Origin: Balneolales bacterium
Lineage (GTDB): Bacteria; Bacteroidota; Rhodothermia; Balneolales; Natronogracilivirgulaceae
Assembly (NCBI GenBank): GCA_007134845.1
Contig: SLKA01000006.1
Coordinates: 1 to 64,000, forward strand
Direction: 5' to 3'
Length of the DNA: 64,000 nucleotides
Positions 43,344-51,904 of the stretch are shown one piece after another. The translations under genes and the position numbers were made by a program. The notes beneath the pieces are model-generated. The model made no database searches. It was not told where the DNA came from and worked only from the letters and a program-made list of their open reading frames with translations. The first letter of the stretch is position 1; each line of letters begins with the position of its first letter.

Positions 43344-44138
43344 TTATTTTTCATTCTGCTGTACATAGCGGATTTTTCGCAGCAGGTCAATGGCGTCCTG
43401 CTGGTAGTATCCTTCCACCCCCAAAACCATTGAGGCGCTATCCCGGGCCCGATCCAAATCATTGATGGCAAGAAAGCTGTTGGTCATGAACCAGTAGCAG
43501 GACTCTGCAAGTACATCTCCATTCAGATGGGTGCAGTCCACAAGCTGAAACCGTTCAGCGGATGAGACATAATCTTTGGAGTTATAGTACATGATGGCGA
43601 GGTTGTAGTTAACCAAATCCGGCTTAATGTCATTGGATACAAGTAATTGTTCGTATTCCTCAATGGCGCCATTGATATTGCCCGAAATCGACATCAGATA
43701 GGCCCGGTACAGGCTTTGTTCGAATTCAGACATATCATCGGTCGAAGAACGAGATATGTCGGGGGCCAGCAGGTTTACAGTGTGGATTTCGGAGATCATG
43801 GGAGTGATTTTGGTTTCAACAGAACTCCGGAAGATGTTCAGAAAAAGGGCGATGATAATTACAGCGGCAAGCGTAGCTATCCAGGGAATTTTATTGTCTT
43901 TTACGAACCCGGTGTAAGGCTCGTTGCCATCCGGGGAATCATCATCTTTCATTTCCAGCTTCCTGCGAATCTTATCTACATCCATTCTCTTCATTGCTGC
44001 CTGTGTTTCGAGCAGGGAGTAGTATTCCGGATTCTGCATTAACAGAACCCATAGATGATCTGTCTGCGACTGATTAAGCCGTCCTTTCAGATAATCATCA
44101 ATAATCCTTACGATGTCTGACGGGGTTTCTTTTGGCAT
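43344..44138 (-). CDS. Membrane-anchored TPR protein, candidate anti-sigma factor
   Basis: 264 residues. The N-terminal ~80 residues are cytoplasmic and helical (IVRIIDDYLKGRLNQSQTD, LLETQAAMKRMDVDKI), one membrane segment lies at about 84-103, and the periplasmic part has TPR-like helices (FEQSLYRAYLMSISGNINGAIEEYEQLL, PDLVNYNLAIMYYNSKDYVSSAERF). It follows the ECF sigma factor gene with a 61-base gap on the same strand. The topology (short cytosolic head, one TM, sensory outer part) and position suggest an anti-sigma factor. It lacks the zinc-binding ZAS motif, so the role is inference; it could instead be a TPR scaffold. Confidence 0.6.
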   Translation of the reverse strand: MPKETPSDIVRIIDDYLKGRLNQSQTDHLWVLLMQNPEYYSLLETQAAMKRMDVDKIRRKLEMKDDDSPDGNEPYTGFVKDNKIPWIATLAAVIIIALFLNIFRSSVETKITPMISEIHTVNLLAPDISRSSTDDMSEFEQSLYRAYLMSISGNINGAIEEYEQLLVSNDIKPDLVNYNLAIMYYNSKDYVSSAERFQLVDCTHLNGDVLAESCYWFMTNSFLAINDLDRARDSASMVLGVEGYYQQDAIDLLRKIRYVQQNEK

Positions 44139-44199
44139 AATAGTGTCTATGTTTGAAATATTTACCTATTAAGACAAGGAAGGCAGCCATTCCTTACAG

Positions 44200-44775
44200 C
44201 TAATTATTCATTTTTTTCTGAATACATTCACTGAGCTTTTTTACAAGCCTGTGCCGTTTTGTCCAGACGTTGTTAACAGAGATGTTAAATAACTGGGCTA
44301 CAACGCTTCCCCGGGCATTGGGGTTCTCGATCCAGAAAAGAATAAATTCGCGGGAATCTTCACCTAGCTTTTCAAGACAGGATTCCAGAGCAGCTTTTTT
44401 TTCCTGAGCGGCAAGCCGGTCAATCTGTTCATTAACAGGTGCATAAATCTCCATATCTTCCTGAAAATTGCTTCTTCTTTGCTCAAAACGGACACGCATG
44501 TATCGATTTTTTGCACTTTGCAGCAGATAGGAGTAGATGCTGTCGGGCTCCCGGATAGCGCCTTTTCTGACGCGTTCCATGGTTTTGACCAAGGCATGTT
44601 GAGCGCAATCTTTCGCATTGTGCTCATCCGCCCTCATGGTCGTTCGCAGGTACGAGCATAGTACCTCAAAAGCTTCGGAGTAGAGTTTGCTGAACTCCTT
44701 CGTATCCCCGTTTTCCAAGGCTTCCATGAACTTTTTGTAATCCATTCCCCGCTTCTGATTCCCTTTTTTCCGCAT
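44200..44775 (-). CDS. ECF RNA polymerase sigma factor
   Basis: 191 residues of the sigma-70 ECF type. Region 2 runs through FSKLYSEAFEVLCSYLRTTM, ALVKTMERVRKG and SIYSYLLQSAKNRYMRVR. Region 4 is CLEKLGEDSREFILFWIENP followed by a helix-turn-helix (GSVVAQLFNISVNNVWTKRHRLVKKL). Region 4 is somewhat unusual, with ENPNARG in place of the typical GLSYEEIA helix. It is directly upstream of the TPR membrane protein, likely its partner. Direct repeats at 44885-44914 upstream may belong to its promoter. Confidence 0.82.
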   Translation of the reverse strand: MRKKGNQKRGMDYKKFMEALENGDTKEFSKLYSEAFEVLCSYLRTTMRADEHNAKDCAQHALVKTMERVRKGAIREPDSIYSYLLQSAKNRYMRVRFEQRRSNFQEDMEIYAPVNEQIDRLAAQEKKAALESCLEKLGEDSREFILFWIENPNARGSVVAQLFNISVNNVWTKRHRLVKKLSECIQKKMNN

Positions 44776-44884
44776 ATGTATTTGGATTTATCCAGGTTGA
44801 AACCTGCCTCGCTGCTGTGAGTCAAATAAACACTATCTTTTGGCAACAGTCAATATTACAGCACATAATGGAGACCATTGTCAC

Positions 44885-44914
44885 GAAATTGCACTTATAA
44901 TAATGAAACTGCAC
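44885..44914 (-). promoter_or_regulatory. Direct repeats upstream of the ECF sigma gene
   Basis: GAAATTGCAC (44885-44894) and GAAACTGCAC (44905-44914) are spaced exactly 20 bases apart, 110-140 bases upstream of the sigma-factor ATG. Two turns of the helix separate them, which would suit an activator or an autoregulatory ECF promoter. Confidence 0.3.
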
Positions 44915-44936
44915 ATCGTGTTGTTAAAAAAGTTAT

Positions 44937-45013
44937 TTTCATGTGTTTATAATTTTTGATTCCTAAGGTCACATAGAATGTCCATGACGATTATAATCAT
45001 GCTATTGTGTGTC
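44937..45013 (+). repeat. Two-copy intergenic element, copy 2 (upstream of scpA)
   Basis: Matches 30359-30435 at about 69 of 77 bases. The downstream pairing partner is weaker here (GACATGGCCATT against AATGTCCATGAC, two mismatches) and the inner hairpin is different (GTCG/CGAC instead of GGGC/GCCC), yet a stem can still form. It ends 59 bases before scpA and lies in the divergent gap with the ECF sigma gene. Confidence 0.75.
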
Positions 45014-45071
45014 GAATTGCCGACATGGCCATTTCATCTGAAAGTTGTGAGATTAAAGCGTTGAGAAATAT

Positions 45072-45821
45072 ATGTATCGTGTACAGCTCCAAAACTTTGA
45101 AGGACCGCTCGATTTATTGCTTTTTTTCATAAAGCGGGATGAACTGGATATTTACGACATCCCCATATCCTATATCACCGAACAGTTTCTTGAATATATC
45201 CGGTTTTTGGAGGAGCTGGATCTGAGCGTAGCCAGTGAATTCATCTACATGGCCAGCACCCTGATGGCCATCAAGGCGAGAATGATGCTGCCCGAACCGG
45301 AACCGGATGACGACGACGATCCGGAACAGGATCCGCGCTTTGAGCTTGTACAAGCCCTTCTTGAGTACAAGAGATACAAGGAGGTCGCCGAAGAGATGAA
45401 GGTCCTCGACAAGAAAGCCCGCTATTCATACAACCGGGGCAGCACCGAATCCGACCAGGTGGAGCAGGAGCACAAAGGGGAAGCGCTGCGTGAAGTAACC
45501 ATGCTGGACATCATGGCGGCATTCAAGCATGTCATGAAATCAGTGAAGGATATCCAGTACCACGATGTGCGCCGTATGGAAACCGATGTCGAAACGCAAT
45601 CAGATTATGTGCTTGGTCATTTACAAAAGCACGGAAAGAGCTCCTTTCAACATCTTTGTGCCGGACTAGCCTCCCGGATCTATGTTATTGTGACATTTCT
45701 GGCCATACTCGAACTTATAAAGGAAAGACAGGTAAAACTGCTTGTTACCGGAAAGCATACAGAGTTCTACATTGAGCTATACTCCCCGGACGAACTGGTC
45801 AAAGCCGGTAATCCATCCTGA
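45072..45821 (+). CDS. scpA: Segregation and condensation protein A
   Basis: 249 residues; kleisin subunit of the SMC-ScpAB condensin. The N-terminal SMC-binding part is typical (VQLQNFEGPLDLLLFFIKRDELDIYDIPI, ITEQFLEYI, DLSVASEFIYMASTLMAIKARMMLP), followed by an acidic linker (about 77-86) and a C-terminal winged helix (LIKERQVKLLVTGKH). scpB and smc are not in the window. The downstream M28 peptidase gene begins 10 bases after the stop, so they are likely in one transcript. The repeated element lies just upstream. Confidence 0.93.
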   Translation: MYRVQLQNFEGPLDLLLFFIKRDELDIYDIPISYITEQFLEYIRFLEELDLSVASEFIYMASTLMAIKARMMLPEPEPDDDDDPEQDPRFELVQALLEYKRYKEVAEEMKVLDKKARYSYNRGSTESDQVEQEHKGEALREVTMLDIMAAFKHVMKSVKDIQYHDVRRMETDVETQSDYVLGHLQKHGKSSFQHLCAGLASRIYVIVTFLAILELIKERQVKLLVTGKHTEFYIELYSPDELVKAGNPS

Positions 45822-45831
45822 TGATCATGTA

Positions 45832-47535
45832 ATGAAGAACATGTCCAATAGTATGTACATTTTGCTCCGCCGGTTACGGATTATATTGATTCTTTTGATG
45901 TATTCAGGATGCTCTGTATCGACCGGACTTCCACATGATGCAGGTTCTCGGCAACCCGATATTCCGTCGGGTGAGAGTCCGGCTCGCTATGTGCAGGAAT
46001 CCTTTATCATGGGGCACATCCATCAGCTTGCTTCCGATTCTCTGAAGGGCCGCGGTACGGGTCAGCCGGGATCACGATTAGCCGCGGATTATCTGGAGCG
46101 TTTTTACACTTCCGGATCATTTACCGCTTACGAAACAATGCCCGTCATGCGCCAATCATTTGTGCTGGAGGGTGTTTTCTGGGATTCGACCTCCTATGAT
46201 GTCTATCATGCGGACGACGGGGATACCCTGTTTCTCTCGCGGTCACAGCTGAAAAAAGGCACAGGTGCACACTTTTATCCGCTGTCAGACGGGACACGCG
46301 GACACGACGCACCGGTCGTTTTTGCAGGGGATGGTATTATTGATATCTCCACACATGGTACCCGGTCTGTTCGTGACAAGCTGGAAAATGCATGGGCAAT
46401 GGTGTTTGAACCCGGCCGGGATGAGGATCGGTCGCGGACTGCAATAGTACGGGATTTGTCCATCGAATATGGCGCCCATGGTGTTATATTCATTCCTGAA
46501 GGAGATCCGAAAGTTTGGGAGGACAAATCTGTTGAAATGAGCAGACAGCTGGAGCGTCCGGGTATTGTTCGCCGTCCGGATGAAAGATTCAGCATGGCCG
46601 GGGGCTCGGCTGGCGTGAGTGTTTCGGTCCATCCTGATCTGGCCCGCAGCATCCTCGGCCTGAATAGCCCGGCACAGCTCGACAGCTTGCACCTCCATTG
46701 GAATAGCAGTCGCTCCGGGATGATGCCCCGGGATACCGGCTACCGGTTCAGAACCACTCCTTCAATGAATGTCCGCACATTTGAAGAAGATAATGTCATC
46801 GCGGTCATTCCCGGAGCGGATGAGCCTCGAAGTCGCGAAATCGTGGTTATTTCGGCCCATTATGATCACCTGGGGCTTGGGGAACCTGACGAAAGCAATG
46901 ATATCGTCTACAGCGGAGCCGATGACAATGCAAGCGGCACGGCTGTGCTGCTCCAGATCGCCCGGGCATTCCACGAGGCGGCAAGCGATGGTTACCACCC
47001 GTCTCGTACCCTTGTTTTTTTACATACTGCGGCAGAGGAGTGGGGACTGCACGGCGCGCGCTATTTTACTGAGAATCCGCTGTTTCCGGAACATGATATT
47101 GTGGCGAATGTCAATGTGGATATGGTGGGGAGAGTGGATGATGTTTACTCCGGACGGCAGGATAGCAGCTATATCTATGTTATCGGTGCCGGAATGGTAT
47201 CCACAATGCTGGATGAACTGGTCCGTCAGGCAAACAGCGCCACAGCCAATCTGATACTGGACGATACCTACAACGACACGGGACACCATCTGCAATTGTA
47301 CCGCAGAAGCGACCACTGGCCTTTTGCGCAGAGCAACATTCCGTTCGTTTTCTTTTTCTCCGGGCTGCATGAGTATTACCATCAGCCTTCAGATACACCC
47401 GAAAAGATTGCCGGTCCGCTGCTTGCTTCGCGCGCCGGACTTATAACGGAGCTGATTTGGTATCTGGCTGAAACCACAGTACGCCCCGAATCCGATATAA
47501 AGCAATTCGGGCGCAGCCGGACCCCATCCCGCTAA
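45832..47535 (+). CDS. M28-family aminopeptidase lipoprotein
   Basis: 567 residues from the ATG at 45832. The frame extends upstream into scpA, but this start gives a lipoprotein signal (LLRRLRIILILLMYSGC). The peptidase domain has the two-zinc motifs of M28: ISAHYDHLGL, GADDNASGTAVLL, HTAAEEWGLHGARYF with the catalytic Glu pair, and NVDMVGR. The later His motif is YHQPSDTPEKI. A protease-associated-like insert lies between about 115 and 300. It probably trims peptides at the outer face of the envelope. It is downstream of scpA by proximity only. Confidence 0.9.
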   Translation: MKNMSNSMYILLRRLRIILILLMYSGCSVSTGLPHDAGSRQPDIPSGESPARYVQESFIMGHIHQLASDSLKGRGTGQPGSRLAADYLERFYTSGSFTAYETMPVMRQSFVLEGVFWDSTSYDVYHADDGDTLFLSRSQLKKGTGAHFYPLSDGTRGHDAPVVFAGDGIIDISTHGTRSVRDKLENAWAMVFEPGRDEDRSRTAIVRDLSIEYGAHGVIFIPEGDPKVWEDKSVEMSRQLERPGIVRRPDERFSMAGGSAGVSVSVHPDLARSILGLNSPAQLDSLHLHWNSSRSGMMPRDTGYRFRTTPSMNVRTFEEDNVIAVIPGADEPRSREIVVISAHYDHLGLGEPDESNDIVYSGADDNASGTAVLLQIARAFHEAASDGYHPSRTLVFLHTAAEEWGLHGARYFTENPLFPEHDIVANVNVDMVGRVDDVYSGRQDSSYIYVIGAGMVSTMLDELVRQANSATANLILDDTYNDTGHHLQLYRRSDHWPFAQSNIPFVFFFSGLHEYYHQPSDTPEKIAGPLLASRAGLITELIWYLAETTVRPESDIKQFGRSRTPSR

Positions 47536-47542
47536 ATCAGAT

Positions 47543-48511
47543 TTACGAACGGTAATCCTGGTCGAACAGGGCTTGCACAAACGGCGCTCGCTCAAACACC
47601 TGCAAGTCTTCAATTTTCTCCCCGACACCGATATACTTGACCGGAACAGACATTTCATGTGAAATGCCGATTACAATGCCGCCCTTTGCGGTCCCGTCCA
47701 GTTTTGTAAGCGCGAGACCGGTCACATCCACCACTTCGGAAAAAGCCCTGGCCTGCTGCAGGGCATTCTGACCGGTCGAAGCATCCAGTACAAGAAGCAC
47801 TTCGTGGGGTGCACCTTCCACCACTTTTCCCATTACCCGCTTTATTTTGGCAAGTTCGTCCATGAGCGCCTTTCTGTTGTGAAGACGGCCGGCCGTATCC
47901 ACCAGAACGACATCGGCGCCTCTTGACCTGCCCGATGCCACGGTATCGTAGGCCACGGCAGCAGGATCGGCTCCCTGTCCCTGCTGGATTAGCGTAACGC
48001 CGGCCCGTTCGCCCCATATTTTGAGCTGCTCTACCGCTCCGGCCCGGAATGTGTCACCCGCACCGAGCATCACTTTTTTCCCGGCCAGTTTGTACATGTA
48101 CGACAGCTTGCCGATCGTGGTGGTTTTTCCGACTCCGTTGACCCCAACCACCATGATGACATGCGGCTTGTGCTTCAATTCTGCGTCAAATTCAGCCGGA
48201 CGATCTGCTTCGTTATCTTTCAGCAACCCGGAGATCTCTTCTTTGAGTATGTTTTGCAACTCGCTGCTGCTGATGAATTTGTCCCTCGCGACACGCGCTT
48301 CGATCCGCCGAATCACCTCTAGCGTGGTTTTAACACCCACATCGGAAGTTATGAGAATTTCCTCCAGGTCGTCCAGCACTTCATCGTCGACCTTGTCCTT
48401 GCCGACCAGCGCTTTTCCGATTTTGTCCAGGAATCCGGCCCGGGTTTTTTCCAATCCCTCCTGCAGCTTCTCCTCCTTTTTGCCGAATCCCAATTTGTCA
48501 AAAAAACCCAT
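47543..48511 (-). CDS. ftsY: Signal recognition particle receptor FtsY
   Basis: 322-residue SRP GTPase that docks ribosome-SRP complexes at the inner membrane. It starts MGFFDKLGFGKKEEKLQEGL with no long acidic A-domain. The N-helical domain follows, then the G domain: G1 GVNGVGKTTTIGKL, the insertion box around DTFRAGAVEQL, G3 DTAGRLHN, G4 TKLDGTAKGG and the C-terminal GVGEKIEDLQVF. It is complete. The upstream PgsA-like gene is on the same strand with a 120-base gap, so both may be one membrane-biogenesis transcript. Confidence 0.95.
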   Translation of the reverse strand: MGFFDKLGFGKKEEKLQEGLEKTRAGFLDKIGKALVGKDKVDDEVLDDLEEILITSDVGVKTTLEVIRRIEARVARDKFISSSELQNILKEEISGLLKDNEADRPAEFDAELKHKPHVIMVVGVNGVGKTTTIGKLSYMYKLAGKKVMLGAGDTFRAGAVEQLKIWGERAGVTLIQQGQGADPAAVAYDTVASGRSRGADVVLVDTAGRLHNRKALMDELAKIKRVMGKVVEGAPHEVLLVLDASTGQNALQQARAFSEVVDVTGLALTKLDGTAKGGIVIGISHEMSVPVKYIGVGEKIEDLQVFERAPFVQALFDQDYRS

Positions 48512-48631
48512 TATGGTAGTTTCCAGATTATGATGGTTGATTAATATGGTCGCAACGGTTATTTGTGCCGATGCTTTTGCCGATGATGACGTCCCGGAAT
48601 GTTGAAAAAGAAGTATTCGGGATGATGAGGC

Positions 48632-49225
48632 TCAGTTGAATTCGGCGCCTTTCTTTTGTATCAGAATGTAGCGGTGCACGTAAGAGCCAAGAGAGTAAAT
48701 CATTAAAATAAGGCTTAACCACATTAAAAATTCGATTGTTTGCTGCCTTTCGGGAAAGAAAAAAGCAACGATCCAGTAAATGGCGAGCACATTTACGGCA
48801 ACCTTGCCGGACACCACCGACATTGCGTATTTGCCGCGCTTTCGTTTGATCATAAGTGATCCGGTCAGAATCAGACCGTCACGAAGGATCATTATCACAA
48901 GAAAAAAAACCGGAATAATGTCGATCAGGACAGCGTAAAAGAACAGGATGATGGCACAGATCTTGTCTGCCAGGGGATCGGCCACTTTGCCGAACTCGGT
49001 TACCTGGTTGAATTTTCGGGCAAAATATCCATCCAGATAATCGGAGATGAAGGCATAGGCAATGAGGGCCACAATGAGCCAGTTGGCCTCCTTTCCTGAT
49101 GCATGATGCAGCATCAGAATAGGCACGGCAATGAGTGCACGTGACAGGGATATCGCATTTGCAAGAGTAAGAACCTCTGTTTTTACAGGAATGATTTTTC
49201 CATCAATATTTGGGACTTCGTTCAC
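48632..49225 (-). CDS. CDP-alcohol phosphatidyltransferase (PgsA-like)
   Basis: 197 residues, an inner-membrane phospholipid-synthesis enzyme with about five or six hydrophobic segments. The CDP-alcohol motif is DYLDGYFARKFNQVTEFGKVADPLADK, matching DGxxAR-x8-G-x3-D-x3-D. Phosphatidylglycerophosphate synthase is most likely from size and the TLANAISLSRALIAVPI start; a related CDP-alcohol transferase is possible. It is upstream of ftsY on the same strand and divergent from the NUDIX gene. Confidence 0.85.
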   Translation of the reverse strand: MNEVPNIDGKIIPVKTEVLTLANAISLSRALIAVPILMLHHASGKEANWLIVALIAYAFISDYLDGYFARKFNQVTEFGKVADPLADKICAIILFFYAVLIDIIPVFFLVIMILRDGLILTGSLMIKRKRGKYAMSVVSGKVAVNVLAIYWIVAFFFPERQQTIEFLMWLSLILMIYSLGSYVHRYILIQKKGAEFN

Positions 49226-49379
49226 GACACTCCAGTATTACAGTTCGTTCCGGACAAAGCGATTCCACCGTCAATGCCGGGCGTTGGTTTGGGATTGAAA
49301 TTTATTTTCCGGGCGAATCATTGTACCTTGCATCTTGCATTGAACAGTTACCCGGCAACGTAAAATAGAAATTTATAGG

Positions 49380-49967
49380 ATGAACACGAAAGAAACTGAC
49401 CATTCCCTGCTGGAGAAGAAGTTGAACTCCGAGAAAATCTTCTCCGGCAACCTTTTGCACGTATATAAGGACAAGGTGCAACTACCCGATGGCAGCACAT
49501 CCTACAGGGAATGGATCGACCATCCCGGAGCTTCAGCAGTGCTTCCGGTCTTCGAAACGGGAGAGGTTCAGCTTGTCAAACAGTTCCGGTATCCGCTGCA
49601 GCAGAACTTTCTGGAAGTTCCGGCTGGAAAAATTGATCCCGGAGAGGATCCGCTGGTCACAGCAAAAAGGGAGCTGGAAGAAGAATCGGGCATACGCGGA
49701 GAACACTGGGTATCACTCGGCGGCTTTCACCCCTGTATCGGATATACCAATGAGATCATTTATCTCTACTTGACCTGGGGGCTGGAAGTATCGGATAACC
49801 AGGTGGATGATGACGAATTCCTGAAACCGGTGCGCATACCCTTTGGAAAGGCGATTGAGGCGGTGTTCAAAGGGGAAATTACCGACGGAAAAACCATCAC
49901 CAATATACTCCGCGGAGCAAAATGGTGGACCGACAACGCACCTTTTCCAATTAAATTGACCCTCTGA
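49380..49967 (+). CDS. NUDIX hydrolase (ADP-ribose pyrophosphatase type)
   Basis: 195 residues. The Nudix box GKIDPGEDPLVTAKRELEEESGI fits G-x5-E-x7-REUxEExGU. The N-terminal sheet (KIFSGNLLHVYKDKVQLPDG), FRYPLQQNFLEVPAG and a Pro about 16 residues after the box (GFHPCIGYTNE) are typical of ADP-ribose pyrophosphatases. It probably hydrolyses ADP-ribose or related nucleoside diphosphates in the cytoplasm. It is convergent with the ECF sigma gene at 49985 and divergent from the PgsA-like gene. Confidence 0.9.
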   Translation: MNTKETDHSLLEKKLNSEKIFSGNLLHVYKDKVQLPDGSTSYREWIDHPGASAVLPVFETGEVQLVKQFRYPLQQNFLEVPAGKIDPGEDPLVTAKRELEEESGIRGEHWVSLGGFHPCIGYTNEIIYLYLTWGLEVSDNQVDDDEFLKPVRIPFGKAIEAVFKGEITDGKTITNILRGAKWWTDNAPFPIKLTL

Positions 49968-49984
49968 TATAAGCCGGGACAATC

Positions 49985-50563
49985 TCAGTTTTTCAGATAG
50001 CCGCGCCTTGCTGCAATCTCTTTTATTTTTTCCTTGAGCAGATTGCGTCCGCGGTGCAGGCGCGAGCGCACGGTGCCTATAGGTACATCCAGCATGTTTG
50101 CAATCTCTTCGTAGGTGAAGTCTTCAACATCACACAGCAGAAGTGGTGTGCGGAAATCTTCGGGCAGATTATCCAGCGCCTTCTTGAAGTCGTCATCGTA
50201 TTCACCCCGGTAAAATTGAGTCTGGAGGTCCGTTGTATCACTCTGCTCACTTCGAATGGTTTCGTAATAGGTTGCCACTTCATCATAATCCACATGCGCA
50301 GGCTGTCGGGAAGCCTTTCTGTAGTTGTTGATGTATGAATTCTTGACGATGCGGTAGAGCCATGCACGGGCGTTTGTTCCTTTCTGGTAGCTGCTGAAGA
50401 AACGGAACGCCTTTACTATGCTGTCCTGAAGAAGATCTTCTGCATCGTTGGGATCAGTTGTGAGACGGAGAGCATAGTTATAAGTTGCATCCAGGTGCGG
50501 AATAATTTCAGCATTGAAATCCTCTTGCTTTTTTAACTCTTCCGCGGTCAGTTTATCCGTCAT
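49985..50563 (-). CDS. ECF RNA polymerase sigma factor (SigH/RpoE-like)
   Basis: 192 residues. Region 2 is well conserved (LDATYNYALRLTTDPNDAEDLLQDSIVKAFRF, TNARAWLYRIVKNSYINNYRK). Region 4 has LPEDFRTPLLLCDVEDFTYEEIANMLDVPIGTVRSRLHRGRNLL. The family resembles the Bacteroidota/Actinobacteria SigH/SigR group; a ZAS anti-sigma is not adjacent, unlike many of that group. The upstream gene (MarR type) is 43 bases away on the same strand, so they may be co-transcribed. Confidence 0.9.
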   Translation of the reverse strand: MTDKLTAEELKKQEDFNAEIIPHLDATYNYALRLTTDPNDAEDLLQDSIVKAFRFFSSYQKGTNARAWLYRIVKNSYINNYRKASRQPAHVDYDEVATYYETIRSEQSDTTDLQTQFYRGEYDDDFKKALDNLPEDFRTPLLLCDVEDFTYEEIANMLDVPIGTVRSRLHRGRNLLKEKIKEIAARRGYLKN

Positions 50564-50606
50564 TGTATCTCCAGATTCGTTCGGTTGCTCGGTATTTCAA
50601 TATCAT

Positions 50607-51062
50607 TCAGTGTTGACTGCGGATCTTGTCAAGAAGCCGATTCAGCTCGACTACCTCCCGATCCGTTAGAGGCTCCACAATCCCATCCATTTTCTCATTC
50701 AGGTGATCCATCCGGGCAAGCAGATCAAGCCCTTTCCGGGTAATGATAATGTTCACTTTGCGGCGGTCTTCGCTGCAGTGCTTCCGGGTCGCAAGCTCCT
50801 CCTTGACAAGACGGTCAACGATCCGGGTGATGTCAGATCGCGCATCAAGCATTTGCTTCCTGATGGTATTGTTGCAGCAGGGCTCCGGAAAGTGCCTCTG
50901 AAGGATGCGTAGTATGTTAAATTGCTGAAGTGTAAGATTGTGCTCATTCAGCATCTTATGGAGCCGCGAAGTCACATTGCTGTAAGTATATAGAAAGCTG
51001 GCTACGGCTTTGTGCCTTTCGTTTCGATACCGCGCCTTTGTGGCCTCGTTTTCCTGTATCAT
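50607..51062 (-). CDS. MarR-family transcriptional regulator
   Basis: 151 residues from the ATG at 51062 (the frame is open to 51104). The winged helix is clear: LTLQQFNILRILQRH, CCNNTIRKQMLDARSDITRIVDRLVKEELATRKHCSEDRRKVNIIITRKGLDLL. Most MarR proteins are ligand-responsive repressors of their own operon. A weak palindrome (AACA-TTAAT-TGTT, near 51131-51143) lies ~70 bases upstream and might be its operator. Two adjacent cysteines before the recognition helix could sense oxidants, but this is speculation. The likely targets are itself and the sigma gene downstream. Confidence 0.85.
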   Translation of the reverse strand: MIQENEATKARYRNERHKAVASFLYTYSNVTSRLHKMLNEHNLTLQQFNILRILQRHFPEPCCNNTIRKQMLDARSDITRIVDRLVKEELATRKHCSEDRRKVNIIITRKGLDLLARMDHLNEKMDGIVEPLTDREVVELNRLLDKIRSQH

Positions 51063-51231
51063 ATTGAGGTAGATGTGATTGGTGTCGCTACAGATAGTGC
51101 TCAATAATACAAAAGAAAAATATGCGTTGCAACATTAATTGTTAGAACGCACAAAATGGAGATTCTGAATTTTCGCTGATTCGGCAGTGGAATCCGGACA
51201 ATAGCAGCCCCCATTTAGTAGCGCGCCTGTC

Positions 51232-51852
51232 TTAATACTTGACGGTGCAACCGTATGGCTGATGGCTGGTTACCTCGACATCGCGTCCGTCAAGCAGGAG
51301 GTTGAGTCCCTCACGTACAAAATTACGGGCATCTTTGACATCGTCATGGTTTGTGGAAGGGCGGTCGTCGATAGCTCCCATGTAGACAAGTGTGCCCTGC
51401 GGATCGATAATATACATATGGGGAGTAACCCGGGCATCGTAGGCGCGTCCGACTTTGCCGTCGGGATCAAGCAATACCGCACTGGGTTTTGCTTTTTTAT
51501 CACGGGTGACCTTCCTGGCCTGATCCGGCTCCAGATAGCCCTGTTTGCCGGGAGCAGAAGAGATAACAGAGAACCACACGACGCCCTTGTCGCGATATTT
51601 CTCCTGGAGCATTTGCATATTACCGGTCGCATAGTGTTTCACAACAAATGGGCAGTCATGGTTCAGCCACTCGAGAACTACATACTTGTCCTCATAGTCC
51701 GATAGTGTGTGTTTATTTCCGGATGCGTCAGTCAGTGTGAAGTCAGGCGCTTTTTTCCCGATTTCAGCGCGTTTGCGGTCTTCAGCCTGAACCAGGCCGG
51801 TTAAAAGGAATCCAAAAAGCAGAATCATGATACTCAAGAGTCGGGTTTTCAT
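51232..51852 (-). CDS. Exported thioredoxin-like / AhpC-TSA redoxin
   Basis: 206 residues from the ATG at 51852; the signal peptide is KTRLLSIMILLFGFLLTGLVQA. The mature protein begins IGKKAPDFTLTDASGNKHTL and has NHDCPFVVKHY at the active site, with a single Cys where thioredoxins have CxxC, as in the NHxCPF redoxin subgroup. VTPHMYIIDPQGTLVYMGAID is the conserved cis-Pro/strand block. Another Cys near the C-terminus could resolve (YGCTVKY). It sits 52 bases downstream of the stand-alone DsbD-alpha gene on the same strand. Confidence 0.87.
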   Translation of the reverse strand: MKTRLLSIMILLFGFLLTGLVQAEDRKRAEIGKKAPDFTLTDASGNKHTLSDYEDKYVVLEWLNHDCPFVVKHYATGNMQMLQEKYRDKGVVWFSVISSAPGKQGYLEPDQARKVTRDKKAKPSAVLLDPDGKVGRAYDARVTPHMYIIDPQGTLVYMGAIDDRPSTNHDDVKDARNFVREGLNLLLDGRDVEVTSHQPYGCTVKY

Positions 51853-51904
51853 GGGTTTTCTCCGATTGTTGGTTGGTGTGGATTTCGAAAACGAGTCGAT
51901 AAGG

